Positions 1 through 7,857 of a stretch of DNA of 64,000 nucleotides are shown piece after piece; the stretch's first letter is position 1; each line of letters starts with the position of its first letter. Origin of the DNA: Rikenellaceae bacterium. Lineage in GTDB: Bacteria > Bacteroidota > Bacteroidia > Bacteroidales > Rikenellaceae. Position numbers and translations under genes: made by a program. The DNA lies in assembly GCA_015059965.1 (NCBI GenBank), contig SUZM01000010.1, forward strand, positions 19,363 to 83,362, read 5' to 3'. A model generated the notes under the pieces. That model made no database searches, was not told the origin of the DNA, and was given only the letters and a program-made list of their open reading frames with translations.

Positions 1-837
1 CAGCCCGCATCGCCCACCCACCTGGGCAAGGAGTTTCAGGTCTTCGTCGAGCGCCTGGAGAAGCAGTTTGCACAGCTGCGCGCCATACCTGTTCCCGCCA
101 AGTTCGGCGGCGCCACGGGCAACTTCAACGCTCACCATGCCGCCTATCCCACCATTGATTGGGCCGCCTTTGCCAACGCCTTTGTCAATAAGACCCTGGG
201 CCTCGACCGCTCGCAGTACACCACCCAGATCGAGCACTACGACAACCTGGCCGCCATCTTCGATGCCCTGAAGCGTATCGACACCATCCTCATTGACCTC
301 TGCCGCGATATGTGGACCTACATCTCGATGGAGTACTTCAAGCAGCGCATCAAGGCCGGTGAGGTAGGCTCGAGCGCCATGCCCCACAAGGTGAACCCGA
401 TCGACTTCGAGAATGCCGAGGGCAACTTCGGTGTGGCCAACGCCCTCTACGAGCACCTGGCCGCCAAGCTCCCCATCTCGCGCCTGCAGCGTGACCTGAC
501 GGACTCCACCGTCCTGCGCAATATCGGCGTTCCGGTGGCCCACACCCTGATCGGCGTACAGTCGCTGCTCAAGGGCCTGGGCAAGGTACTCCTGAACGAG
601 GCCGCCTTGGAGCGCGACCTGGAGAACAACTGGGCCGTAGTAGCCGAAGGTATCCAGACCATCCTGCGCCGCGAGGGCTACCCGAAGCCCTACGAGGCCC
701 TGAAGGCCCTCACGCGCACCAATACCCACATCACCGCCGAGTCGATCGCCGCCTTTATCGAGGAGCTGAATGTGAGCGAGGAGGTAAAGCAGGAGTTGCG
801 TGCGTTGTCGCCCTCGACCTATACCGGTATTTTTTAA
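1..837 (+). CDS. purB: Adenylosuccinate lyase, C-terminal part (5' end outside window)
   Basis: Adenylosuccinate lyase acts twice in purine synthesis: it releases fumarate from SAICAR and from adenylosuccinate. The reading frame is open from base 1, starting QPASPTHLGKE, a PurB-type stretch, so the start lies upstream of the window. The fumarase/aspartase superfamily signature GSSAMPHKVNPIDFENAEGN lies at about 367-426; its flexible loop carries the catalytic serine in this family. The closing helix-rich domain is complete and ends in a TAA stop at 835-837. About 278 residues are present, against roughly 450 for the whole enzyme. A hairpin repeat follows directly and the next genes run on the opposite strand, so this is probably the last gene of its unit. 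Confidence 0.96.
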   Translation, partial: QPASPTHLGKEFQVFVERLEKQFAQLRAIPVPAKFGGATGNFNAHHAAYPTIDWAAFANAFVNKTLGLDRSQYTTQIEHYDNLAAIFDALKRIDTILIDLCRDMWTYISMEYFKQRIKAGEVGSSAMPHKVNPIDFENAEGNFGVANALYEHLAAKLPISRLQRDLTDSTVLRNIGVPVAHTLIGVQSLLKGLGKVLLNEAALERDLENNWAVVAEGIQTILRREGYPKPYEALKALTRTNTHITAESIAAFIEELNVSEEVKQELRALSPSTYTGIF

Positions 838-849
838 TTTTGATTTTAA

Positions 850-945
850 GCGGTAAATTTTGCACCGTCTTGCTTGGGCCGAATGGGAAATACGCAAAGT
901 ATGTCCCATCCGGCCCAAGCTTCGTTGGCACAAAAATAGGCGGGA
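850..945. repeat. Dispersed hairpin repeat, copy A
   Basis: A conserved arm (GCGGTAAATTTTGCACCG, 850-867) and a second arm (CGTTGGCACAAAA, 923-935) flank a long imperfect hairpin at 873-919. Both arms and the hairpin architecture recur, in opposite orientation, in the 118-bp tandem units at 16.07-16.58 kb. It sits directly behind purB and may serve as its terminator or as a REP-like element. Confidence 0.75.
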
Positions 946-1207
946 ATCTCACGATTGCCGCCTACCTCGGGAGATTACTCTCCCTAAACTACTAACCCAA
1001 ACTTAAATAAATGAAGAAACCTCACTGCGGTTCTGCCGCAGCTGACTCATTAACGAACAAATCCCGTGCCATCGTATGCCACGGGATTTGATTTTATGCA
1101 AATTTGGCCAAACCGAAGAGCCGAACGCCCTTTTGGGATAGTGGCTGCCGTTCGGATGGCCGAAAGAGCGGCAGGCGACAAGCGATTTGGCAGTCACGGA
1201 GGCGGTG
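946..1207. other. Intergenic stretch between purB and the minus-strand pair
   Basis: No convincing protein gene is seen here. A 26-codon frame begins ATGAAGAAACC at 1011 after an AT-rich leader and ends inside the hairpin at 1059-1089. It resembles a leader peptide but has no plus-strand gene after it. The rest is featureless. Confidence 0.5.
1059..1089 (+). terminator. Intrinsic terminator-like hairpin
   Basis: A perfect 10-bp stem, AAATCCCGTG / CACGGGATTT, has an 11-base loop and is followed on the plus strand by TTTGATTTTA. It could close a plus-strand transcript from the purB side. On the minus strand the T-run is weaker. Confidence 0.55.
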
Positions 1208-1513
1208 CTACTCGGCCTCAAGGTAGATTGTGGCCTCGGAGTAGGCGTAGCTGAGCCCCTTACGGGGGGTGTCAATATGGCCGCCGGTGGGGATCTTGTG
1301 CTGTCGGCCCGAGAAGGCGACCGTCAGAAAATCTGTGCCGATCTCTCGTACCTTCACATCGGGCAGGTCTTCGCAGTAGGCCGTGAGGTTCATCCCGCGG
1401 GAGAGTTCTTCGCGGCGGTAGCTCTTGTGGTAGGGGGTCGAAGTGAGTCGCCCGGGGTCGCAGGCCGTGACCCAGCCATTGATGTTACATACTTTCCAAC
1501 TCGTCTTTTCCAT
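1208..1513 (-). CDS. Hypothetical protein, 101 aa
   Basis: I do not recognise the family. The product starts MEKTSWKVCNINGWVTACDP and ends YSEATIYLEAE. It has no signal peptide or membrane segment, and mixed polar composition suggests a small soluble protein. It follows the 134-codon gene on the same strand after a gap of about 80 bases, and the two may be co-transcribed. Coding is supported by sensible composition, an ATG preceded by AT-rich sequence, and lack of a better frame opposite. It could be a lineage-restricted protein; function is unknown. Confidence 0.55.
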   Translation of the reverse strand: MEKTSWKVCNINGWVTACDPGRLTSTPYHKSYRREELSRGMNLTAYCEDLPDVKVREIGTDFLTVAFSGRQHKIPTGGHIDTPRKGLSYAYSEATIYLEAE

Positions 1514-1592
1514 TTTTCTATATTTTTATTATATTTTTATTAAGCCCATAAAAGGGCACACAACAACAAGGCAAAAATTGTGAATTGCAAAT

Positions 1593-1997
1593 CTACTTTT
1601 CCGGCCATCGGAGGCGAAGGGTGGCCCCACCCCAGGGATTGACCTCGACCCGTTGGCTGTGGAGGCGTGAGCGGCCACTCAGAATGCGGAGTTCGGCCTC
1701 GAAGGAAGGGGTATGGTCAATGCTGTTCTCTTCGGGCAGACGGTGTGGCAGGATGTAGAGATAGAGCTCCAACACATGACAGGGAGGGCACACAAGGCGG
1801 GTACAGCGCTCGTCCGGATAGTCGGAGGGCTTGGAGTGCTCCTCGCCATCAATGGGGGCAATGGTATCCGAGATGGCGGAGTAGGCGGCCGGGCTCCCCT
1901 GATCATCGACTCCCCGGGCGGTCATCACCACATTGAAACGCCACCACTCGGGGTGGTCGCAGCGCAGTTCGATATTGTAGGTCGCAGGTTTACTCAT
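1593..1997 (-). CDS. Hypothetical protein, 134 aa
   Basis: The family is not recognised. The product reads MSKPATYNIELRCDHPEWWR at its start and ends GGATLRLRWPEK; it looks like a compact beta-rich soluble protein with alternating hydrophobic strands and no signal peptide. A TTG six bases upstream of the ATG at 1997 is the only alternative start; the ATG is preferred. Four cysteines are present, two of them in a CPPC motif near residue 75, which could bind metal or form a disulfide. It lies upstream of the 101-aa gene on the same strand. Confidence 0.6.
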   Translation of the reverse strand: MSKPATYNIELRCDHPEWWRFNVVMTARGVDDQGSPAAYSAISDTIAPIDGEEHSKPSDYPDERCTRLVCPPCHVLELYLYILPHRLPEENSIDHTPSFEAELRILSGRSRLHSQRVEVNPWGGATLRLRWPEK

Positions 1998-2378
1998 AGC
2001 CAAACGATGAGATGGATTACAGAAGATTCTACAAATCGGTTAAACGTTGACAGGGCCTCGGTTTTGGTCGCCATCAAATTGATTTGGCACGTTTTCGGAT
2101 CTTTACTTGGGGGATCATTCCCGCACCACCTCCTGGCAAAAGAGCAGAGATCGACCCCAAAGATTGCCAAAATCAACCGAAAACAACAGAACAGACCCGT
2201 CCCAATAAATATATAATATATAAAGTGTCGGCCAAGCGGAGCGCATTCGAGCAATCAGGACACGCTCCAAAAGGCTACTGTTTCGATGGCGAAGATAGCA
2301 AAAATTATAAAATTTTCATCTGTTTTTCAGCAAAAAAGGAGGGTTCGGGGCAAAAATCGCAGGATTTCGACAAAAAAC
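1998..2378. other. Intergenic stretch without a recognised gene
   Basis: This is the divergent region between the minus-strand pair and the yceD operon. It contains short open frames on both strands with poor composition. I see no riboswitch or other structured element that I can name. The promoter of the plus-strand operon lies at its right edge. Confidence 0.5.
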
Positions 2379-2409
2379 TTTGCTATTATTTGATTTTTTC
2401 GTACCTTTG
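2379..2409 (+). promoter_or_regulatory. Promoter of the yceD-rpmF-plsX-fabH operon
   Basis: TTTG at 2379-2382 and TACCTTTG at 2402-2409 are separated by 19 bases and match the Bacteroidetes primary sigma factor pattern. The start codon of the DUF177 gene lies 19 bases downstream of the -7 box, giving a very short leader. Confidence 0.75.
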
Positions 2410-2427
2410 CGCACTAACTGCGTATAA

Positions 2428-2997
2428 ATGAACGTGGAAAAAGAGTTTATTATACCGTTCAAAGGGCTGAAAGCGGGGGTCTATACCTATGATTTTAAGG
2501 TAGATGATTCGCTCTTCGAGGCCTTTGAGTGCCCGGAGATCGAGCATGGCAGTTGCGATGTACGCGTGGAGCTGCGTCGCCTGGAGTCGATGCTCGACAT
2601 GCAGGTAGAGATCGCCGGAAAGGTGGAGGTGATGTGCGACCGCTGCCTGGAGGATTGCGAGTTGCCGATCGCCTATGAAGGCAATCTGGTGGTCAAGTTC
2701 TCGGACGAGCCTGCGGAGTACGACGGCGAGGTGCTGTGGCTTCACCCCTCGGAAGATGAGGTTGATCTGGCCCCCTATGTGTATGAGAGCATTATCCTCT
2801 CGCTGCCCCTGCAGCGCGTTCACCCCGAGGGGGAGTGCAACCCCGAGATGCTGAAGCGTTTTCAGGTGGTGACAGCCGAGGAGTTTGCCCGCATGGAGGC
2901 CGAAGCCGAGGCCGACACAGAGCCTACGACCCTCTCGGAGGAGGCCAAGGCCAAGTTGGCGACCTTGAAGGCACAGATGCAAAACGAGGAAAAATAG
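2428..2997 (+). CDS. YceD/DUF177 family protein
   Basis: This 189-residue YceD (DUF177) protein is encoded directly before rpmF, the position it holds in many bacteria. The family is linked to ribosomal L32 expression and, in some lineages, to 23S rRNA accumulation; the biochemical role is not settled. The conserved cysteine-containing motif appears as VMCDRCLEDC near residue 72. The C-terminus is acidic and ends in a lysine/alanine-rich helix. It is the first gene of the yceD-rpmF-plsX-fabH cluster, with a promoter immediately upstream and no competing start. Confidence 0.88.
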   Translation: MNVEKEFIIPFKGLKAGVYTYDFKVDDSLFEAFECPEIEHGSCDVRVELRRLESMLDMQVEIAGKVEVMCDRCLEDCELPIAYEGNLVVKFSDEPAEYDGEVLWLHPSEDEVDLAPYVYESIILSLPLQRVHPEGECNPEMLKRFQVVTAEEFARMEAEAEADTEPTTLSEEAKAKLATLKAQMQNEEK

Positions 2998-3157
2998 AGC
3001 GGAAGAACAATTTTCGCGCAACGGAGATCGTTTCGGTTAAGGATTAGCACCCCGGGAGCCCCTATTCTCCCAACAAACCGATACGGAAGGCCGAAACCCG
3101 AAGAGTGTTCCACCCAAAAAAAAATGAAAATACTGAACTAAAAAAATTAAATAGAAA

Positions 3158-3343
3158 ATGGCACATCCTAAACACAAAGTGTCGTCGACGCGTCGCGACA
3201 AGAGAAGAACTCACTACAAGGCTGTAGTACCTACGGTCGTTGCTTGCTCGAACTGCGGAGCTGCGGTACTCTACCACCGCGTTTGCCCCGAATGCGGTTT
3301 CTACCGTGGCAAGCTCGCTATCGAGAAGAAGGTTGCCGAATAA
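3158..3343 (+). CDS. rpmF: 50S ribosomal protein L32
   Basis: L32 is a small large-subunit protein. The 61-residue product MAHPKHKVSSTRRDKRRTHY has the usual basic N-terminus and a zinc-ribbon of four cysteines at about positions 30, 33, 43 and 46 (CSNC and CPEC), so this is the zinc-binding form. It lies between yceD and plsX. The 160-base gap before it is AT-rich near the start codon. A strong hairpin with a T-run follows the stop and could make L32 transcription exceed that of plsX. Confidence 0.97.
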   Translation: MAHPKHKVSSTRRDKRRTHYKAVVPTVVACSNCGAAVLYHRVCPECGFYRGKLAIEKKVAE

Positions 3344-3362
3344 GGCCCCTCTGAGCGTTAGA

Positions 3363-3403
3363 GTTGCACGGTCCGGGAATACCACCGTGCAACGCCCTTT
3401 TTT
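3363..3403 (+). terminator. Hairpin plus T-run between rpmF and plsX
   Basis: A perfect 10-bp stem GTTGCACGGT / ACCGTGCAAC (363-372 and 384-393) is followed by GCCC and six T. It looks like an intrinsic terminator inside the operon and probably acts as a partial terminator that sets different levels of L32 and the lipid enzymes. Confidence 0.75.
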
Positions 3404-3427
3404 ATGTTGAACGAACCTCACTTGATT

Positions 3428-4375
3428 ATGTTGAAGATTGGTGTAGATGCCATGGGTGGCGATTATGCCCCCGAGGCAGCTGTCAAAGGAGCTGTAATGG
3501 CGTTGGACGAGGTGGGTGCCGACACCCGCATCGTGCTCTTTGGTGACAAGGAGAAGATCCTTGAGATTCTGGCCGCAGAGAACTGCCCGGCCGATCGTTT
3601 CGATATTGTGGCTACGACGGAGGTGATCGAGATGGGCGACCATCCGGCCAAGGCCTTCCAGGCGAAGAGCAATTCGAGCATCACCGTAGGTTTCGGCTAC
3701 CTGGCCAAAGGACTCATCGACGGCTTTGCCAGCGCCGGAAGCACCGGAGCGATGATGGTCGGCTCGATGTATGCCTCAAAGCCCATCGAGGGGGTTATCC
3801 GCCCCACAATCACCTCGCTGGTCCCCACCGTCACGGGCCGTCCCGCCCTGCTGCTGGACGTGGGTCTGAACGTGGATTGCAAACCCGAGGTGCTGGTACA
3901 GTACGGATTGATCGGCTCGGTCTATGCCCAAACGGTGCTGGGGATCGAGAATCCCCGCGTGGCTGTGCTCAACATCGGTGAGGAGGAGGCCAAGGGCAAT
4001 GCCCAGGCCAAGGCCGTACACGAGATGATGAAGGGCACCGACCGTTTCAACTTCGTGGGCAATGTGGAGGGCTCGCACATCTTCTCGGGCAAGATTGCCG
4101 ATGTGATCGTCTGCGACGGTTTCGTAGGCAACGTGGTGCTGAAGATGGCCGAAGGTCTCTACCGCATCAACAAAGCGCTGGGTGGCAACAACAAGTTCTG
4201 GGAGGCCATGAACTACGAAAACGTAGGCGGCACCCCCGTGCTGGGCATCAACCACCCCGTAGTTATCGGCCACGGCGGCTCGACACCGTTGGCGATCAAG
4301 AGCATGATACGCACGACCGAGCAGGTGGCCAAGGCTGACTTTACGGCTCATCTGAAGGGCGTATTCGAGAACTAA
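3428..4375 (+). CDS. plsX: Phosphate acyltransferase PlsX
   Basis: PlsX converts acyl-ACP and phosphate to acyl-phosphate, the donor for the first acylation of glycerol-3-phosphate in phospholipid synthesis. The product opens MLKIGVDAMGGDYAPEAAVK, the family's conserved start, which favours the ATG at 3428 over an in-frame ATG at 3404 that abuts the terminator T-run. The 315-residue length is normal. Conserved GSTGAMM and the C-terminal HGGSTPLAI segment are present. It sits between rpmF and fabH, 11 bases before the latter. Confidence 0.95.
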   Translation: MLKIGVDAMGGDYAPEAAVKGAVMALDEVGADTRIVLFGDKEKILEILAAENCPADRFDIVATTEVIEMGDHPAKAFQAKSNSSITVGFGYLAKGLIDGFASAGSTGAMMVGSMYASKPIEGVIRPTITSLVPTVTGRPALLLDVGLNVDCKPEVLVQYGLIGSVYAQTVLGIENPRVAVLNIGEEEAKGNAQAKAVHEMMKGTDRFNFVGNVEGSHIFSGKIADVIVCDGFVGNVVLKMAEGLYRINKALGGNNKFWEAMNYENVGGTPVLGINHPVVIGHGGSTPLAIKSMIRTTEQVAKADFTAHLKGVFEN

Positions 4376-4386
4376 TATTTAAGTTA

Positions 4387-5397
4387 ATGAAGAAAATTAC
4401 TGCTGCGATTACGGGCGTGGGGTGTTGGTTGCCCGACTACCTGCTTACCAATGAAGAGTTGAGCCGCATGGTCGACACAACCGACGAGTGGATCATGACC
4501 CGTATCGGCATTAAAACCCGTCATATCCTCAAAGGTGAGGGGCTGGGCACCTCCTACATGGGAGCCCGTGCCATCAAAAACCTGTTGGATAAGACCGGAG
4601 TCAATCCGATGGATATCGATCTGGTGATCTGTGCCACGGTGACCCCCGATATGTTCTTCCCCTCGACCGGCAACCTGATTGCCGATCAGGCCGGCTGCAA
4701 AAATGCCTTTGCCTATGATGTCTCGGCAGCATGCAGCGGTTTCCTCTTTGCCCTCACGACGGGAGCCCAATACATCGAAACGGGCTTCTGCAAGAAGGTG
4801 ATCGTGGTGGGAGCCGACAAGATGTCGTCTATTGTCGATTATAACGATCGCAACACCTGCCCCATCTTTGGTGATGGCGCCGCCGCCGTGTTGCTCGAGC
4901 CCAACAAAAAGGGCTATGGCATTATCGACTCGATCCTCCACTCCGATGGCTCGGGTGAGGTACACCTCCACATGAAGGCCGGTGGCTCGCGTTACCCCGC
5001 CTCGAAGGAGACCCTTGAGAAGAATTGGCACACCATCACGCAGGACGGCCCCGCCGTCTTTAAGCATGCGGTGTCAAGCATGGCCGACGTCTCGGTCGAG
5101 ATGATGGAGCGCCACCACCTCAAGTCGGAGGATATCCGCTACCTGGTTCCCCACCAGGCCAACCTGCGCATCATCGACGCCACGGCCCGCCGCATGGGCC
5201 TGGGTCGCGAACGCTGCATGATCAATATCGACCGCAACGGCAACACCACGGCTGCGACAATTCCCTCGTGCCTCTACGACTACGAGAATGCCCTGCGCAA
5301 GGGGGACAACCTCATCCTCGCCTCGTTCGGCGGCGGATTCACCTGGGGCTCAGTCTATGTAAAGTGGGCTTACGACGGGGATAAGGTCTCCGAGTAA
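4387..5397 (+). CDS. fabH: 3-oxoacyl-ACP synthase III (KAS III)
   Basis: FabH condenses acetyl-CoA (or a branched acyl-CoA) with malonyl-ACP to start fatty-acid synthesis. The catalytic triad is visible: Cys116 in VSAACSGFLF, His in VPHQANLRI, and Asn in IDRNGNTTAATIP. The GGGFTWGS C-terminal motif is also present. At 336 residues it is of normal length. It follows plsX closely in the lipid-initiation operon and ends in a strong terminator. In Bacteroidetes this enzyme often primes branched chains, but substrate preference cannot be read from the sequence. Confidence 0.96.
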   Translation: MKKITAAITGVGCWLPDYLLTNEELSRMVDTTDEWIMTRIGIKTRHILKGEGLGTSYMGARAIKNLLDKTGVNPMDIDLVICATVTPDMFFPSTGNLIADQAGCKNAFAYDVSAACSGFLFALTTGAQYIETGFCKKVIVVGADKMSSIVDYNDRNTCPIFGDGAAAVLLEPNKKGYGIIDSILHSDGSGEVHLHMKAGGSRYPASKETLEKNWHTITQDGPAVFKHAVSSMADVSVEMMERHHLKSEDIRYLVPHQANLRIIDATARRMGLGRERCMINIDRNGNTTAATIPSCLYDYENALRKGDNLILASFGGGFTWGSVYVKWAYDGDKVSE

Positions 5398-5423
5398 CAA
5401 CCCGATCCCGCATACCGACAGAC

Positions 5424-5464
5424 AGACGGCTCGAATGGCAAAACCATTTGAGCCGTCTCTGTTT
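5424..5464 (+). terminator. fabH operon terminator
   Basis: A 15-bp stem with one mismatch (AGACGGCTCGAATGG / CCATTTGAGCCGTCT) and a CAAAA loop spans 5424-5458, followed by CTGTTTTG. It lies 27 bases after the fabH stop. Confidence 0.8.
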
Positions 5465-5548
5465 TGAAGATGGAGAGAGTTGGGATCGGTAAAAAATTCA
5501 GGCGGAGGGATTCTACCCCAAGGAGGTTCCATTTTTCGCCGATATGAA

Positions 5549-5586
5549 ATTGGGTCGAATGGGCAGTACTGCCCATTCGACCCAAT
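5549..5586. repeat. Perfect 38-bp palindrome
   Basis: The two 19-base halves meet at AGT|ACT with no loop and no mismatch. It lies between the convergent fabH and ROK kinase genes. It contains the CGAATGGG core also seen in hairpin copy A and is followed by GGTGCAAAATCCGCC, similar to the arm of that family. It may act as a bidirectional terminator. Confidence 0.7.
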
Positions 5587-5615
5587 GATTGAGGTGCAAA
5601 ATCCGCCCTAAAAGA

Positions 5616-6614
5616 CTATGAGTTTTGCCAGATGAGAGCCGATGCTCCCAAAATAGCCGCATTCTTACCCTGAATGCCGCTCGGCAAAAGCTTAACCTTG
5701 TTCTTGAATACGGAGAGCATGTTCTCCTCCATGTACCACTGAGTGGGCTCGAAGATGAACTTTCCGGCCTTGGCCAAACCACCGAAGAGGAAGATCGCCT
5801 CGGGAGAGGTTACGGTAACAATGTCGGCCAGAGCGCGACCCAGCATCTCGCCCGTAAAGCGGAAGGCCTCCAAAGCGACCTTATCGCCCTTGGCGGCAGC
5901 AGTCGAGATCATCGAAGCATCGAAATCGACAAAGGCGATGTCGCGCAACTCGCTGGGCTCGGTCATGCGGGCCATCAGATCGAAGGCCGTACGCTTGATA
6001 CCCGTGGCCGAGACGTAGGCCTCGAGACAACCCTTGCGACCGCAACCGCACTCGCGACCACCGCGCTCAACGATCACATGGCCGAACTCGCCGGCAAAAC
6101 CGTCGTGGCCATAGATCATCTCACCATTGGCCACAAATCCCGAACCGAGACCCGTACCGAGGGTGATCATGATAAAGTCCTTCATGCCTTTGGCATTGCC
6201 ATATACCATCTCGCCGATGGTGGCGGCATTGGCATCGTTGGTCATCAATACCTCGACACCGGGGAACTGCTCCTTGATATCGGCAGCCAGGTGGAAGATG
6301 CGGCGCGACTCATCGGGGTTGGCCTCAGAGGCGGGGAACTTCCAAAGGTTTGCGGGCTGCTCAATGGTACCGAGGTGGTAGTTGGCATTGGGGGCACCGA
6401 TACCGATACCGACGAGCTCATACTCAAACGAGAGGCTTCCTGCCATGGTGTGAAGGGCCTCGCAAAGATCCTTTACATACGTTTTATAATCCTCGAAGAG
6501 GGGATACTTTTTGGTTGAAATAACCGATTCGGCATAGAGGTCGCCATTTTCATCCACAAGTCCGAAAGCGGTATTGATTCCTCCGATGTCGATGCCGATT
6601 GCAAGCTTTTTCAT
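5616..6614 (-). CDS. ROK family sugar kinase (glucokinase-like)
   Basis: ROK family proteins with this architecture phosphorylate glucose or related hexoses in the cytosol. The product (332 residues from the ATG at 6614) begins MKKLAIGIDIGGINTAFGLV with the ATP-binding phosphate-1 motif. It carries the ROK signature DGFAGEFGHVIVERGGRECG with the zinc cysteines in CGCGRKGC. A longer frame reaches further upstream, but the start at 6614 places the phosphate-1 motif where the family has it. There is no DNA-binding domain, so it is a kinase rather than a ROK repressor. It runs convergent with fabH and divergent from the prenyl synthase. Confidence 0.9.
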   Translation of the reverse strand: MKKLAIGIDIGGINTAFGLVDENGDLYAESVISTKKYPLFEDYKTYVKDLCEALHTMAGSLSFEYELVGIGIGAPNANYHLGTIEQPANLWKFPASEANPDESRRIFHLAADIKEQFPGVEVLMTNDANAATIGEMVYGNAKGMKDFIMITLGTGLGSGFVANGEMIYGHDGFAGEFGHVIVERGGRECGCGRKGCLEAYVSATGIKRTAFDLMARMTEPSELRDIAFVDFDASMISTAAAKGDKVALEAFRFTGEMLGRALADIVTVTSPEAIFLFGGLAKAGKFIFEPTQWYMEENMLSVFKNKVKLLPSGIQGKNAAILGASALIWQNS

Positions 6615-6769
6615 AGCGTGGTTAGTTGTTATTATTAGGTTTTTATTGTATTTCGGCTTGATGTGTAACATTTTTCTTAAAAATTTCATGTAAAGTTATT
6701 ACAAATATTCGGTTGAACCAAACTTTTTTCGTATTTTTGAAAAATATTTGAGCATAAAACACAAAGAGT

Positions 6770-7741
6770 ATGCAAACCAACGACCAATTATTGGCCATTT
6801 TCGAAAACTATTTGGCCCAGGTGGAGCTCCCCGAGGAGCCCGAATTGCTCTACGCTCCGATCGGTTACTCGCTTGCCGGAGGCGGCAAAAGGCTGCGTCC
6901 TTTGCTGCTGTTGCTCTCCTGCGAAGCCTTTTCGGGAAACTACAAAACAGCCCTCAATGCCGCCGCTGCCGTAGAGGTATTCCATAACTTCACACTCCTG
7001 CACGACGACATCATGGACCACTCGCCCATGCGCCGTGGCAAGCCCTCGGTGGCCGCCCGCTGGGGCGAAAATGTGGCCATCCTCTCGGGCGATGCCATGC
7101 TGATTACGGCCTACCGCCTGCTCTGCAGCACGCCGACACCGATGCTCGGCCGCGTAATGGAGGTCTTCAACACGATGGCCGTAGGGGTCTGCGAGGGACA
7201 GCAGTACGACATGGATTTCGAGACCCGCCAAAAGGTAAGCGTGGTGGAGTATATGCGGATGATTGAGCTGAAGACCTCGGTGCTCCTGGCCGGATCGGCG
7301 ATGATCGGAGCCCTGATCGGAGGGGCCTCGGAGGCCGATGCCCGCAAACTCTACAAGTACGCCATCGAACTGGGACTGGCCTTCCAGCTGCAGGACGACC
7401 TGCTGGACAGCTACGGAGACGAGCGCCTCGGCAAGCCCATTGGCGGAGATATTCTGGAGGGCAAGAAGACCTATCTGATGATCACGGCGATGAGCCACGC
7501 CTCGGAGGAGGAGCGCGAGATCCTGCGCTCGACCCACCTCGACCCTTCGCTCACGCGCGAGGAGAAGATTGCCCGCGTGCGTGCGCTATATGATAAATTG
7601 GAGATCCCGCACCTGACGGAGCAGCAGATCTCTCTGCGCTTCGAACGTGCCCTCGCCCAACTGACCACCCTCGACCTGCCGGCAGAACGCACGGCCGGCC
7701 TCAGAGAGTTTGCCGAGAGCCTGATGGGACGAAAAAAATAG
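6770..7741 (+). CDS. Polyprenyl synthetase (trans-prenyl diphosphate synthase)
   Basis: This enzyme adds isopentenyl diphosphate units to an allylic diphosphate, providing chains for quinones or other isoprenoids. The two aspartate-rich motifs are clear: LLHDDIMDHSPMRRGKPS near residue 80 and QLQDDLLDSYGDE near residue 208. The GGGKRLRP substrate-binding motif is near residue 38. At 323 residues the length fits. Product chain length cannot be decided from sequence alone. A TATTTTTG -7-like box lies at 6732-6739, without a good -33 element. Confidence 0.92.
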   Translation: MQTNDQLLAIFENYLAQVELPEEPELLYAPIGYSLAGGGKRLRPLLLLLSCEAFSGNYKTALNAAAAVEVFHNFTLLHDDIMDHSPMRRGKPSVAARWGENVAILSGDAMLITAYRLLCSTPTPMLGRVMEVFNTMAVGVCEGQQYDMDFETRQKVSVVEYMRMIELKTSVLLAGSAMIGALIGGASEADARKLYKYAIELGLAFQLQDDLLDSYGDERLGKPIGGDILEGKKTYLMITAMSHASEEEREILRSTHLDPSLTREEKIARVRALYDKLEIPHLTEQQISLRFERALAQLTTLDLPAERTAGLREFAESLMGRKK

Positions 7742-7857
7742 TTTTTTCGATTCAATATTCAAAATTATCCGATCTCCTTGCAGTTTTGAGTGCTTCATCG
7801 CCCAGATTCAGGGAGCAGATTTGAAAAATATTGGATTTTGAATTTCTTCAACCATTT

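Noticed and set aside
1994..2378. Possible riboswitch or small gene upstream of yceD
   Set aside because: No known aptamer pattern is visible, and the yceD promoter lies right next to the gene, leaving no room for a structured leader.
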